Assembly (NCBI GenBank): GCA_016205085.1
Contig: JACQJN010000131.1
Coordinates: forward strand, 1 to 7,756
Length of the DNA stretch: 7,756 bases
Reading direction: 5' to 3'
DNA from: Elusimicrobiota bacterium
GTDB lineage: Bacteria; Elusimicrobiota; Elusimicrobia; JACQJN01
Shown: positions 1 through 5,703 of the stretch, in pieces
Numbering within the stretch: position 1 is the stretch's first letter
How the letters are laid out: every line of letters starts with the position of its first letter
Notes under the pieces: generated by a model
Told to the model about the DNA's origin: nothing
Database searches by the model: none
The model's input: only the letters and a program-made list of their open reading frames with translations
Position numbers and translations under genes: made by a program

Positions 1-1011
1 GATTTCTTCATTCCTGGGCCAGCGTCCATGAGCGGATTCCAAAACCTCGAGGGCATCCCTCATGCGTCCCGCCTGCGTCATATAGTAACTCAACCGCAGA
101 TGAAGGCCCGGGTCCTCCACGAGCATGGGGTTTAAAGACAGATATTCTGCCGCCTTCTGCCAATCACTTTTTCGTTCCGACAGCAAAGACAGCCACAAAC
201 AAGCTGTCGGATTCCGCGGCTCTAATTCCAAGACTTTTAGAAAATACTCCTCCGCTTGAGATCCCTGACCTTGCTGCGCCGTCATTTCTCCCAAACGATT
301 CAAGAGGGCCACGTTTTGCGGATCCATAGGAAGAATGGATAAATATTCCTTTAAAGCCGCCTGGGTATCACGCACGACCTCATACAGCTGAGCCAAACTA
401 TACCGGGTTTGAAGATATTCCGGCTGGTCCTGGATGGCCTGTTTCAAATAGGCTATTGCGATCGCAGTTTTTCCCTGCCGATGCTCCAAGAGAGCTATTT
501 GGACCTTTAGTTCCGGACCGCTCTCGGGATTTACCTTTTGATAGGCCTTCAAGTACTTCAATGCCTCCCCAGGTTTGGAACTACTCAAAAGATTGGCCAG
601 GGATAAAAGCGCCTGGGGATATTTCGCATCGAGAGACAGTGCCTTCGCAAAATTTGCTCTAGCCTTCTCCGTCTCCCCGCGAGTCCAGCACACGTTTCCC
701 AAAAGCACATAACTGCGCGGTTCCCTGGGTTCCAATTGCACCAAGTTCTGCGCCCATTGCAATGCCTGATCGGTCTGGCCTATCCTCATCGCCAACTCCA
801 ATGCCTGTTCATAAACAAATGTGGAGCGGGGATCCAACATCAAGGTCATTCGATATTCGGCCAAGGCGTCCGCATAACTCCCCTGTTGTTCCAAAAGAAG
901 ACCCCTTAGGTAGTGCATATAGGAAGCCTTGGTCGAAGCCTCTGATTTTTGTGGTGACACCACAAAAATCAGAAGAGCGAAGCACAAAGCACGAAATTGG
1001 GAGCTTTTCAT
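1..1011 (-). CDS. Exported TPR-repeat protein, 3' end beyond window
   Basis: This frame is open for 337 codons from an ATG at 1011 to the left edge, with no stop, so the C-terminus is missing. Residues 1-25 look like a Sec signal peptide: Lys2 and Arg7, a hydrophobic stretch ALCFALLIFVVS, then a polar region ending SEA before STKA. No lipobox is seen around Cys10. From about residue 29 to the edge the protein is consecutive 34-residue TPR units, about nine of them. Typical TPR ends recur, such as LMLDPRS (57-63), LVQLEPRE (90-97), VLELEPRN (260-267), with A/G at consensus positions. TPR arrays are protein-binding scaffolds; the partner is unknown. The start overlaps the rimI stop (ATGA), so translation is probably coupled. 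A weak GGAA lies about 8 bases upstream. The function is not recognised; a periplasmic or envelope assembly role is only inference. A perfect palindrome lies within the signal-peptide codons. Confidence 0.88.
   Translation of the reverse strand, partial: MKSSQFRALCFALLIFVVSPQKSEASTKASYMHYLRGLLLEQQGSYADALAEYRMTLMLDPRSTFVYEQALELAMRIGQTDQALQWAQNLVQLEPREPRSYVLLGNVCWTRGETEKARANFAKALSLDAKYPQALLSLANLLSSSKPGEALKYLKAYQKVNPESGPELKVQIALLEHRQGKTAIAIAYLKQAIQDQPEYLQTRYSLAQLYEVVRDTQAALKEYLSILPMDPQNVALLNRLGEMTAQQGQGSQAEEYFLKVLELEPRNPTACLWLSLLSERKSDWQKAAEYLSLNPMLVEDPGLHLRLSYYMTQAGRMRDALEVLESAHGRWPRNEEI
941..973. repeat. Perfect inverted repeat, 16-bp arms, 1-base centre
   Basis: The arm TCTGATTTTTGTGGTG (941-956) is followed by A957 and then its exact reverse complement (958-973). 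It lies 38-70 bases inside the TPR gene and encodes residues 13-24, the hydrophobic core and end of the signal peptide. The mRNA could fold into a stem of about 15 bp with a 3-base loop. No T-run follows on either strand, so it is not a usual intrinsic terminator. What it does is unknown. Confidence 0.85.
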
Positions 1012-1451
1012 AATTGTAGTTCCATTAAGATTGCGTCTTCACCGTCATTATAGAAATTTGACCTGGATCCAACAATTTTAAAGCCCAATTTTTTATAGAG
1101 TCTCAGTGCTGATTCATTCTGAGAATTCACCTCCAAAGTGACCACGGAAAAACCCATTTGCCGCGCCTGAAGAATACCGCTCTCCAGAAGCCGTGTTCCC
1201 AGCCCTTCCCTTAAATAGTGAGGATGAACCGCGACAGTCGTGATTTGAGTTTCCGGAGGCACCAGCCACAATCCCAGATAGCCTCCCACTTTCCCTTCGG
1301 ACTCCGCCACATACAAACGGGAGCAAGACAGATGAAATTCTTTTACGAACTGTTCCCGATTCCAGTGAGGAGTCATCTTATGCGATGTCTCTATTTCAAG
1401 CATGGCGGGGATGTCCTTTTCTTGGGCCACGCGAATATTAAATTTTTTCAT
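1008..1451 (-). CDS. rimI: GNAT N-acetyltransferase, RimI-like
   Basis: This is a GNAT-family enzyme of about 147 residues resembling RimI, which transfers acetyl from acetyl-CoA to the N-terminal amine of ribosomal protein bS18 in E. coli. From the ATG at 1451: the N-terminal strand MKKFNIRVAQEKDIPAMLEIE; a central GGYLGLWLV strand; the acetyl-CoA loop VAVHPHYLREGLGTRLL, which fits R/Q-x-x-G-x-G/A; a LEVNSQNESALRLYKKLGF segment with the Glu and Asn usual in RimI; and a C-terminal NFYNDGEDAILMEL motif close to RimI's YY-DxGEDAxxMxL. Its place just after tsaB is common in bacteria and supports the RimI call over a generic acetyltransferase. A TTG at 1463 would add four residues (MPAG). I prefer the ATG because the added codons fall in the palindromic element, but neither start has a good ribosome-binding site. 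The 14-base overlap with tsaB suggests coupled translation. The real substrate is not proven. Confidence 0.9.
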   Translation of the reverse strand: MKKFNIRVAQEKDIPAMLEIETSHKMTPHWNREQFVKEFHLSCSRLYVAESEGKVGGYLGLWLVPPETQITTVAVHPHYLREGLGTRLLESGILQARQMGFSVVTLEVNSQNESALRLYKKLGFKIVGSRSNFYNDGEDAILMELQL

Positions 1452-2136
1452 ACCTGCGGGCAAGGTGTACCGTGCGTAAGGTGTAACTCCTCTCGCACGG
1501 TGCCTGCGAATTATAATTCGCGGGTACTTCCTTGATATACAGAGGCGCCGGCAGGCGGCTGTTAAAAAAGGGCCTGGCTAAAGCCAACAAAGCTAAAGAA
1601 GAAGCCTTGAGCTTATGTTCCCGGGTTTCCCCCAAACCCATGTATAAAATATCCTTGCCATTCGCTTTCAGGGATTGCTCCACCGCCTCGATCCTTGCGC
1701 AAACGGGCCGTGTCAGGGTCACCAATGGAAACTTTCGGCCGATGTCCCACCTAAAAAGCTGCCAATAGACTTCCTCCCGAATGGCAGGTACTAGAGAGCA
1801 GATGAGGCCGGATTTCTTCCTGTTAGTTCCCGCTTGAAAAGCCAGCGCCTCCAGAACAGAAACTCCCACCACCGGCTTGCGCAAAAATCTACCCAAAACG
1901 TTGGCAAACGTCATTCCGATACGAATACCGGTGAAGCGACCGGGGCCCTGAGCCACCACAATACGATCCAAGGATTGTATGCGCCACGCCGTTTTTTCAA
2001 AAATCTGTCTCAAGACTTTAAAAAAAACCTCATCGTGATATGGTTCCACTCTCAGACACCTCTCAAAAATCCGGGCTCCATCACATAAAGCCAACTTTAA
2101 GTATTTCGAAGTCGTATCTACAGCGAGAATCTTCAT
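1438..2136 (-). CDS. tsaB: t6A tRNA-modification protein TsaB
   Basis: TsaB is an ASKHA-fold, catalytically inactive paralogue of TsaD. With TsaD and TsaE it forms the complex that transfers threonylcarbamoyl to A37 of ANN-decoding tRNAs. The 232-residue product opens with MKILAVDTTSKYLKLAL (family: ILAIDTS). It has GPGRFTGIRIGM at 64-75 (family: GPGSFTGLRIG), then KPVVGVSVLEALAF, and APLYI at 197-201 matching the P-x-Y-L/I-R end of the family. Residues 204-232, beginning VPANYNSQAP, do not look like TsaB. They come from the palindromic element at 1467-1527, so the ancestral protein probably ended soon after residue 203. The ATG overlaps the tsaE stop (ATGA), and no clear Shine-Dalgarno site precedes it, suggesting coupling to tsaE. 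TsaD and TsaC are not in the window. The family call is firm; the tail's origin is inferred. Confidence 0.94.
   Translation of the reverse strand: MKILAVDTTSKYLKLALCDGARIFERCLRVEPYHDEVFFKVLRQIFEKTAWRIQSLDRIVVAQGPGRFTGIRIGMTFANVLGRFLRKPVVGVSVLEALAFQAGTNRKKSGLICSLVPAIREEVYWQLFRWDIGRKFPLVTLTRPVCARIEAVEQSLKANGKDILYMGLGETREHKLKASSLALLALARPFFNSRLPAPLYIKEVPANYNSQAPCERSYTLRTVHLARRYEKI
1467..1503. repeat. Imperfect inverted repeat at tsaB/rimI junction
   Basis: ACCGTGCG (1469-1476) pairs with CGCACGGT (1494-1501), and one wobble plus one G-C pair extend the stem to 1467 and 1503. The loop is 17 bases and has some internal pairing. The octamer AAGGTGTA occurs twice, at 1462-1469 and 1478-1485, as part of an imperfect 16-base tandem repeat. 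The element lies in the last codons of tsaB, just upstream of the rimI start, and on the minus strand the loop carries AGGAG at about 1487-1491. It abuts a second palindrome at 1500-1527. Together they look like a small inserted repeat element. Confidence 0.65.
1500..1527. repeat. 28-bp palindrome in tsaB 3' end
   Basis: The arms are 14 bases with no spacer, centred at 1513/1514. The core GCGAATTATAATTCGC (1506-1521) is a perfect palindrome. The outer positions pair with two mismatches, both of which would be G-U wobbles in one RNA strand. Read in the tsaB frame it gives VPANYNS, which falls after the conserved TsaB ending. Because of the symmetry the plus strand also encodes VPANYNS, which shows the repeat is palindromic rather than selected as protein. 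Confidence 0.7.
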
Positions 2137-2552
2137 GAAAACCGTATTTTTCTATTGGAAAAACCGGCGAAACTAAAGTAAACCTCCAAACGATCCTTGG
2201 GCAACCATCCCACAGCGCATTCCGGCCACTCGATCACACAAATCCCATAAGGATCCGAAAAATAATCTTCCAAACCCAGTTGGTTCAAATCCGATGAATC
2301 TATTCTAAAAAGATCCAGATGATAAAGAATGCCTTCCTTGATTCTATACTCACGGATTAAATTAAAAGTAGGACTCACCGCCCTGCCACGGAAACCCAAT
2401 CCTTGCGCTATTCCCTGAGCAAATGTGGTCTTTCCGCTGCCCATGGGGCCATAGAGACACACCACATCCAAAGGTTTTAAACGCTTTCCCCACCGGGCGG
2501 CGATTTGACGGGTCTGTTTCTCCGATTTCGAAAGGAAAATTTTCGGGGTCAA
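2133..2552 (-). CDS. tsaE: t6A biosynthesis ATPase TsaE
   Basis: TsaE is the small P-loop ATPase that binds TsaB-TsaD and is needed for turnover in tRNA t6A37 formation. The 139-residue product has the usual family length and motifs: Walker A at 35-43, GPMGSGKTT; SPTFNLI at 60-66 (family SPTY/F); YHLDLFRI at 77-84 with the conserved Asp80; LGLEDYF at 92-98; and CVIEWPE at 105-111 with the conserved Glu108-Trp109. The best start is a TTG at 2552 that overlaps the nnrD stop in TTGA. There is no strong Shine-Dalgarno site, so it is probably translated by re-initiation after nnrD. The tsaB gene follows with an ATGA overlap, placing two parts of the same complex side by side. The assignment is secure; only the exact start is uncertain. 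Confidence 0.95.
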   Translation of the reverse strand: MTPKIFLSKSEKQTRQIAARWGKRLKPLDVVCLYGPMGSGKTTFAQGIAQGLGFRGRAVSPTFNLIREYRIKEGILYHLDLFRIDSSDLNQLGLEDYFSDPYGICVIEWPECAVGWLPKDRLEVYFSFAGFSNRKIRFS

Positions 2553-3472
2553 GATTTCAATTTGCGAAAGGCCTGGGGAAGATACCGCAATAGGTCTGAA
2601 GCCAAAAGCGTCTGTTCCGTCGTTTCTCGTAAAGCCAAATCAGCGCACAAGCCATGCAGATACACCGCCAAACAAGAAGCGTTAAGAGCGGTTTCCAATG
2701 TGTAGCGGCTGGGAATACAAACCTGGGCCCAGAGAGCTCCCAACATTCCCGCCAGAACATCTCCCGTTCCACCCTTAGCCAATCCGGGGTTGCCCGTGGT
2801 ATTCAAAAAAATTTTACTTCCATCCGTAATGACCGTGCGATATCCTTTCAGCACACAAACAACCCCTAAGTCTCGAGAGAGCGCCTGAGCCGATCCCGAC
2901 CGGTTTTCCTGAACTCTGGAACCGCACAATTCCATCAGGCGGGACATCTCCCCAGGATGGGGAGTCAAAACAGCAGGAGCCCGCCTGCCGGAAAATATCT
3001 TTTTCTGCAGAAAGCCTTTTTGGGTTGCCAAGGCATTGAGAGCATCCGCATCCACCACCGTGGGGATATCCACCCTTTCCAAGATTTCCAGGATGGCTAC
3101 GCGGGTAGCGGGATAGCTGGAAAGCCCAGGCCCTAGGACCAACACATCACAACTGCCGGCCTGAACCAAATCTTCAATCTCTCCCACCGCTCTGGGATGA
3201 AGCGTGGCCTTTTCGGTCTCAGATAAGGGGTGAGTCAGCACCTCCAGCAATTGAGAAGCCACCAAAGGATGTTGGCTCCTGGGCACCGCCAAGGTCACCA
3301 ATCCCGCCCCTGAGCTCATGGCCGCAGAGGCCGCCAGGACAGCGGCTCCCGTCATGCCTCGCGACCCCGCTACCACTAAAATTCTTCCAAAATCCCCTTT
3401 GTGAGAATCCAACGGCCTGCGTGGTAAGAGTTTAGAAACATACTTTGCCGTCAGCTTGTGTTCAGAGGACAC
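2549..3472 (-). CDS. nnrD: ADP/ATP-dependent NAD(P)H-hydrate dehydratase, stand-alone
   Basis: This is the ribokinase-like YjeF C-terminal (NnrD/CARKD) family, which uses ATP or ADP to dehydrate the S-epimer of damaged NADHX or NADPHX back to NAD(P)H. The product is 307 residues. Visible motifs are: LLPRRPLDSHKGDFGRILVV (15-34); AGSRGMTGAAVLAASAAMSS (35-54), a glycine-rich segment; LGPGL (113-117); PTVVDADALN (137-146); LTPHPGEMSRL (169-179); and the phosphate/catalytic segment NTTGNPGLAKGGTGDVLAGM (224-243) with Asp238. Many bacteria fuse this domain to an N-terminal epimerase (NnrE, YjeF_N). Here that domain is absent, so an epimerase should be encoded elsewhere. The start is a GTG at 3472, three bases after the acpS stop, with no obvious Shine-Dalgarno site. 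Proximity to tsaE is common in bacteria and fits the call. Confidence 0.94.
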   Translation of the reverse strand: MSSEHKLTAKYVSKLLPRRPLDSHKGDFGRILVVAGSRGMTGAAVLAASAAMSSGAGLVTLAVPRSQHPLVASQLLEVLTHPLSETEKATLHPRAVGEIEDLVQAGSCDVLVLGPGLSSYPATRVAILEILERVDIPTVVDADALNALATQKGFLQKKIFSGRRAPAVLTPHPGEMSRLMELCGSRVQENRSGSAQALSRDLGVVCVLKGYRTVITDGSKIFLNTTGNPGLAKGGTGDVLAGMLGALWAQVCIPSRYTLETALNASCLAVYLHGLCADLALRETTEQTLLASDLLRYLPQAFRKLKS

Positions 3473-3475
3473 GGT

Positions 3476-3823
3476 TTATTTTATGATAACAGCCACTGCG
3501 GCTGCGTATTTTTGGGAATGAGACAAGGAAATATGAATATGAGAGGCTTTCCTGCCGTTAAGATAAACATAGGGTTTGCCCTGGCCGTTTCGCGCCACCG
3601 AAATATTCTTAAGACGCACCCCCCCCCTGGAAAGAGCTTTCCAAACAGCCTCTTTGGCCGCGAAACGGACCGCGAAGTGTTGCCATTTTTCATTTTTAGA
3701 ATTGCAGTAGCGCACTTCCTGGGGAGTAAACACGCGAGACAAAAATCTTCTGTTGCGCCGGGCTAGCTTCCTGATCCTGTCAATCTCAATAACATCCAAA
3801 CCAACCCCACTTAAGGTCCTCAC
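3476..3823 (-). CDS. acpS: Holo-[acyl-carrier-protein] synthase AcpS
   Basis: AcpS transfers 4'-phosphopantetheine from CoA to a serine of acyl carrier protein, which fatty acid synthesis requires. The 115-residue product is of normal size. It carries GVGLDVIEIDRI (6-17) with the metal-binding Asp10, VFTPQEVRYC (31-40), RFAAKEAVWKAL (53-64) with Glu58, and a C-terminal HISLSHSQKYAAAVAV (97-112). The start is a GTG at 3823, four bases after the glmS stop, with no strong Shine-Dalgarno site, so it probably depends on translation from glmS. In many proteobacteria acpS directly follows pdxJ; here glmS lies between them. A run of nine G (coding strand) at 3619-3627 encodes the end of Arg66 through Gly67, Gly68 and the first base of Val69. 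Slippage there would truncate the enzyme before its last motif. Confidence 0.95.
   Translation of the reverse strand: MRTLSGVGLDVIEIDRIRKLARRNRRFLSRVFTPQEVRYCNSKNEKWQHFAVRFAAKEAVWKALSRGGVRLKNISVARNGQGKPYVYLNGRKASHIHISLSHSQKYAAAVAVIIK
3619..3627. repeat. Nine-base C/G homopolymer inside acpS
   Basis: Nine consecutive C on the plus strand (G on the coding strand) lie in the middle of acpS. It is the longest G/C homopolymer I noticed in the window. The frame is intact as given. Tracts of this length are prone to slippage in replication and to sequencing error. Confidence 0.9.
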
Positions 3824-3827
3824 GGAA

Positions 3828-5702
3828 TTATTCTACCGTCACACTCTTGGCAAGATTTCTGGGCTGATCCACATCGCATCCCCTCAGATGCGCGATATGA
3901 TAGGCCAGAAGCTGCAAGGGAACGACATTGATCATGGGGGAAAAAAACTCCGGGACCTGAGGAAGTTCTAAAACCATATCCGCTTTCCCCCGCACATGCC
4001 TATCTCCTTGCGTCACCAGTGCGATCAGCAGCGCCCCGCGAGCTTTGGCTTCCTCTAGATTAGAAAGAGTTTTTTCAAAGACGGAAGACTGGGTCATAAT
4101 GGCCACCACCGGCAATTTGGGATCGATGAGAGCGATGGGCCCATGCTTCATTTCCCCGGCGGCATATCCCTCCGCATGAATATAGGATATCTCCTTTAAC
4201 TTCAAGGCTCCCTCCAAAGCCACGGGATAATTGATATGCCGGCCCAAGAACAGAAAGTGCTCTTTCTCATAAAATTTTCCGGCTATTTCCAGGATCGAGG
4301 AGTCCAATTTTAAAACGGTTCGGATAAGACCCGGCAGACGCAAAATATCTTCCACAAACTTTCTGCCTTCCGTCTCGCTAAACACATCCCTAGCCAAAGA
4401 AGAATGAAGCGTCAGGAGATAAAGAGCCAGCAACTGTCCCACAAAAGCTTTCGTCGAAGCCACCCCTATTTCGGGACCGCAGTGAGTATACAGAGTGAAA
4501 TCGGATTCCCGGGTCAGCGAGGAGCCCACGCTGTTGCAAATGGCCAAGGCTTTGGCTCCCCGGGTTCTAGCCTCCCGCACTGCCGCCAGAGTATCGGCTG
4601 TCTCCCCGGATTGGCTGATGGCTACCACCAATGTGTTCTGATCCACGGAAATATCACGGTAACGGTATTCCGAAGCGATATCCACTTCACAAGGAACCTT
4701 GGCAAAATGCTCCAGGAGATATTTTCCAATGAGCCCGGCGTGGTACGCGGTCCCGCAAGCCACCAGATGGATCCTGGAAATATCTTTAAGAGCCGCCGAA
4801 GACAGTCCGCACTCCCGAGACAGCGCTCCATCTTTTAAGGGAAACAGCCTTCCCCGTAAAGTATCCTCGATGGCCCTGGGTTGCTCATAAATTTCTTTCA
4901 ACATAAAATGTTTGAATCCCGCCTTCTCGGCCATCGTGCGATCCCACTGAATTTGGAGGGGCACTTTATCGGTTTTCTGCCCATCCAGCTTAAAAAAACG
5001 ACACTCGCCCTGATTCAACACGGCGATCTCTCCATCCTCCATAAAAACAGCCTTCCGGGTATAAGAAAGAAAAGCCGGCACGTCCGAAGCTAAAAACATC
5101 TCCGTTTGTCCTAAGCCCACCACCAAGGGACACTGAGACCTTACCCCCAACAACATTTTAGGGCAATCCGCCCACAAGATTCCCAATGCATAAGCGCCGT
5201 GCAACTCCTGAACAGCTTGGCGAACCGCGTCGAAGAAAAGAGGTTCCAGGAGGTCCCGAGCCACGGACCCTCTGGCGGCACGAAGTTTTTTTAGCTTTTC
5301 TTCTATAAGGTGAGCCACCACTTCTGAATCCGTTTCGGACTGAAAGACGTGACCAGCCGCGGAGAGCCCATCCTTGAGAGTCAAATAATTTTCAATAATG
5401 CCGTTGTGAACCACGACCAACTTTCGGGTGCAATCGGTATGCGGGTGGGCATTCTCCTGGGAAGGAGCCCCATGCGTGGCCCAGCGATTGTGTCCCACGG
5501 CGCAAGTCCCCGGAACCGGCTTCTGTCGAACGAGCTCATCCAAGTTGGAAAGCTTTCCCACACTGCGCCTAAGCTCCACTCCACCGTTTGAAATCACCGC
5601 CAGCCCCGCGGAATCATAACCCCGGTACTCCAAATTCTTCAACCCTTCCAAGATGATAGGAGTGGCCTGCCTAGAGCCTATATAACCTATGATCCCGCAC
5701 AT
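3828..5702 (-). CDS. glmS: Glutamine-fructose-6-phosphate aminotransferase GlmS
   Basis: GlmS makes glucosamine-6-phosphate from fructose-6-phosphate and glutamine, the first committed step to UDP-GlcNAc for peptidoglycan and LPS. The 624-residue protein is complete. Its N-terminal class II glutaminase domain (about 1-220) has the nucleophile Cys2 exposed after Met removal, YRGYDSAG (26-33), NRWATHG (72-78), HNG (99-101) and SETDSE (122-127). Two SIS sugar-isomerase domains follow. The first (about 310-440) has ACGTAYHAG (315-323), SQSGETADT (363-371) and STKAF (416-420). The second (about 475-610) has EGYAAGEMKHGP (511-522) with His520. The tail RNLAKSVTVE (615-624) includes Lys619 of the isomerase site. 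The ATG at 5702 is one base past the pdxJ stop, with AAGG seven bases upstream. No room exists for a glmS ribozyme upstream, so control is presumably through the operon. GlmM, the next enzyme in the pathway, is two genes upstream. Confidence 0.98.
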   Translation of the reverse strand: MCGIIGYIGSRQATPIILEGLKNLEYRGYDSAGLAVISNGGVELRRSVGKLSNLDELVRQKPVPGTCAVGHNRWATHGAPSQENAHPHTDCTRKLVVVHNGIIENYLTLKDGLSAAGHVFQSETDSEVVAHLIEEKLKKLRAARGSVARDLLEPLFFDAVRQAVQELHGAYALGILWADCPKMLLGVRSQCPLVVGLGQTEMFLASDVPAFLSYTRKAVFMEDGEIAVLNQGECRFFKLDGQKTDKVPLQIQWDRTMAEKAGFKHFMLKEIYEQPRAIEDTLRGRLFPLKDGALSRECGLSSAALKDISRIHLVACGTAYHAGLIGKYLLEHFAKVPCEVDIASEYRYRDISVDQNTLVVAISQSGETADTLAAVREARTRGAKALAICNSVGSSLTRESDFTLYTHCGPEIGVASTKAFVGQLLALYLLTLHSSLARDVFSETEGRKFVEDILRLPGLIRTVLKLDSSILEIAGKFYEKEHFLFLGRHINYPVALEGALKLKEISYIHAEGYAAGEMKHGPIALIDPKLPVVAIMTQSSVFEKTLSNLEEAKARGALLIALVTQGDRHVRGKADMVLELPQVPEFFSPMINVVPLQLLAYHIAHLRGCDVDQPRNLAKSVTVE

Positions 5703-5703
5703 A

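Noticed and set aside
941..973. Intrinsic transcription terminator
   Set aside because: The stem is strong, but no T-run follows on either strand and it lies inside an open reading frame that continues for over 900 bases.
456..1013. Plus-strand open frames opposite the TPR gene
   Set aside because: The minus strand is open throughout with a signal peptide and regular 34-residue TPR periodicity, so the plus frames are antisense shadows.
1218..1535. Plus-strand frame ending with VPANYNS
   Set aside because: The shared peptide comes from the palindrome at 1500-1527. The rest is antisense to rimI and tsaB.
4404..4838. Plus-strand open frame of 144 codons
   Set aside because: It is antisense to glmS codons with conserved SIS motifs, shows no recognisable domain and has low-complexity composition typical of a shadow frame.
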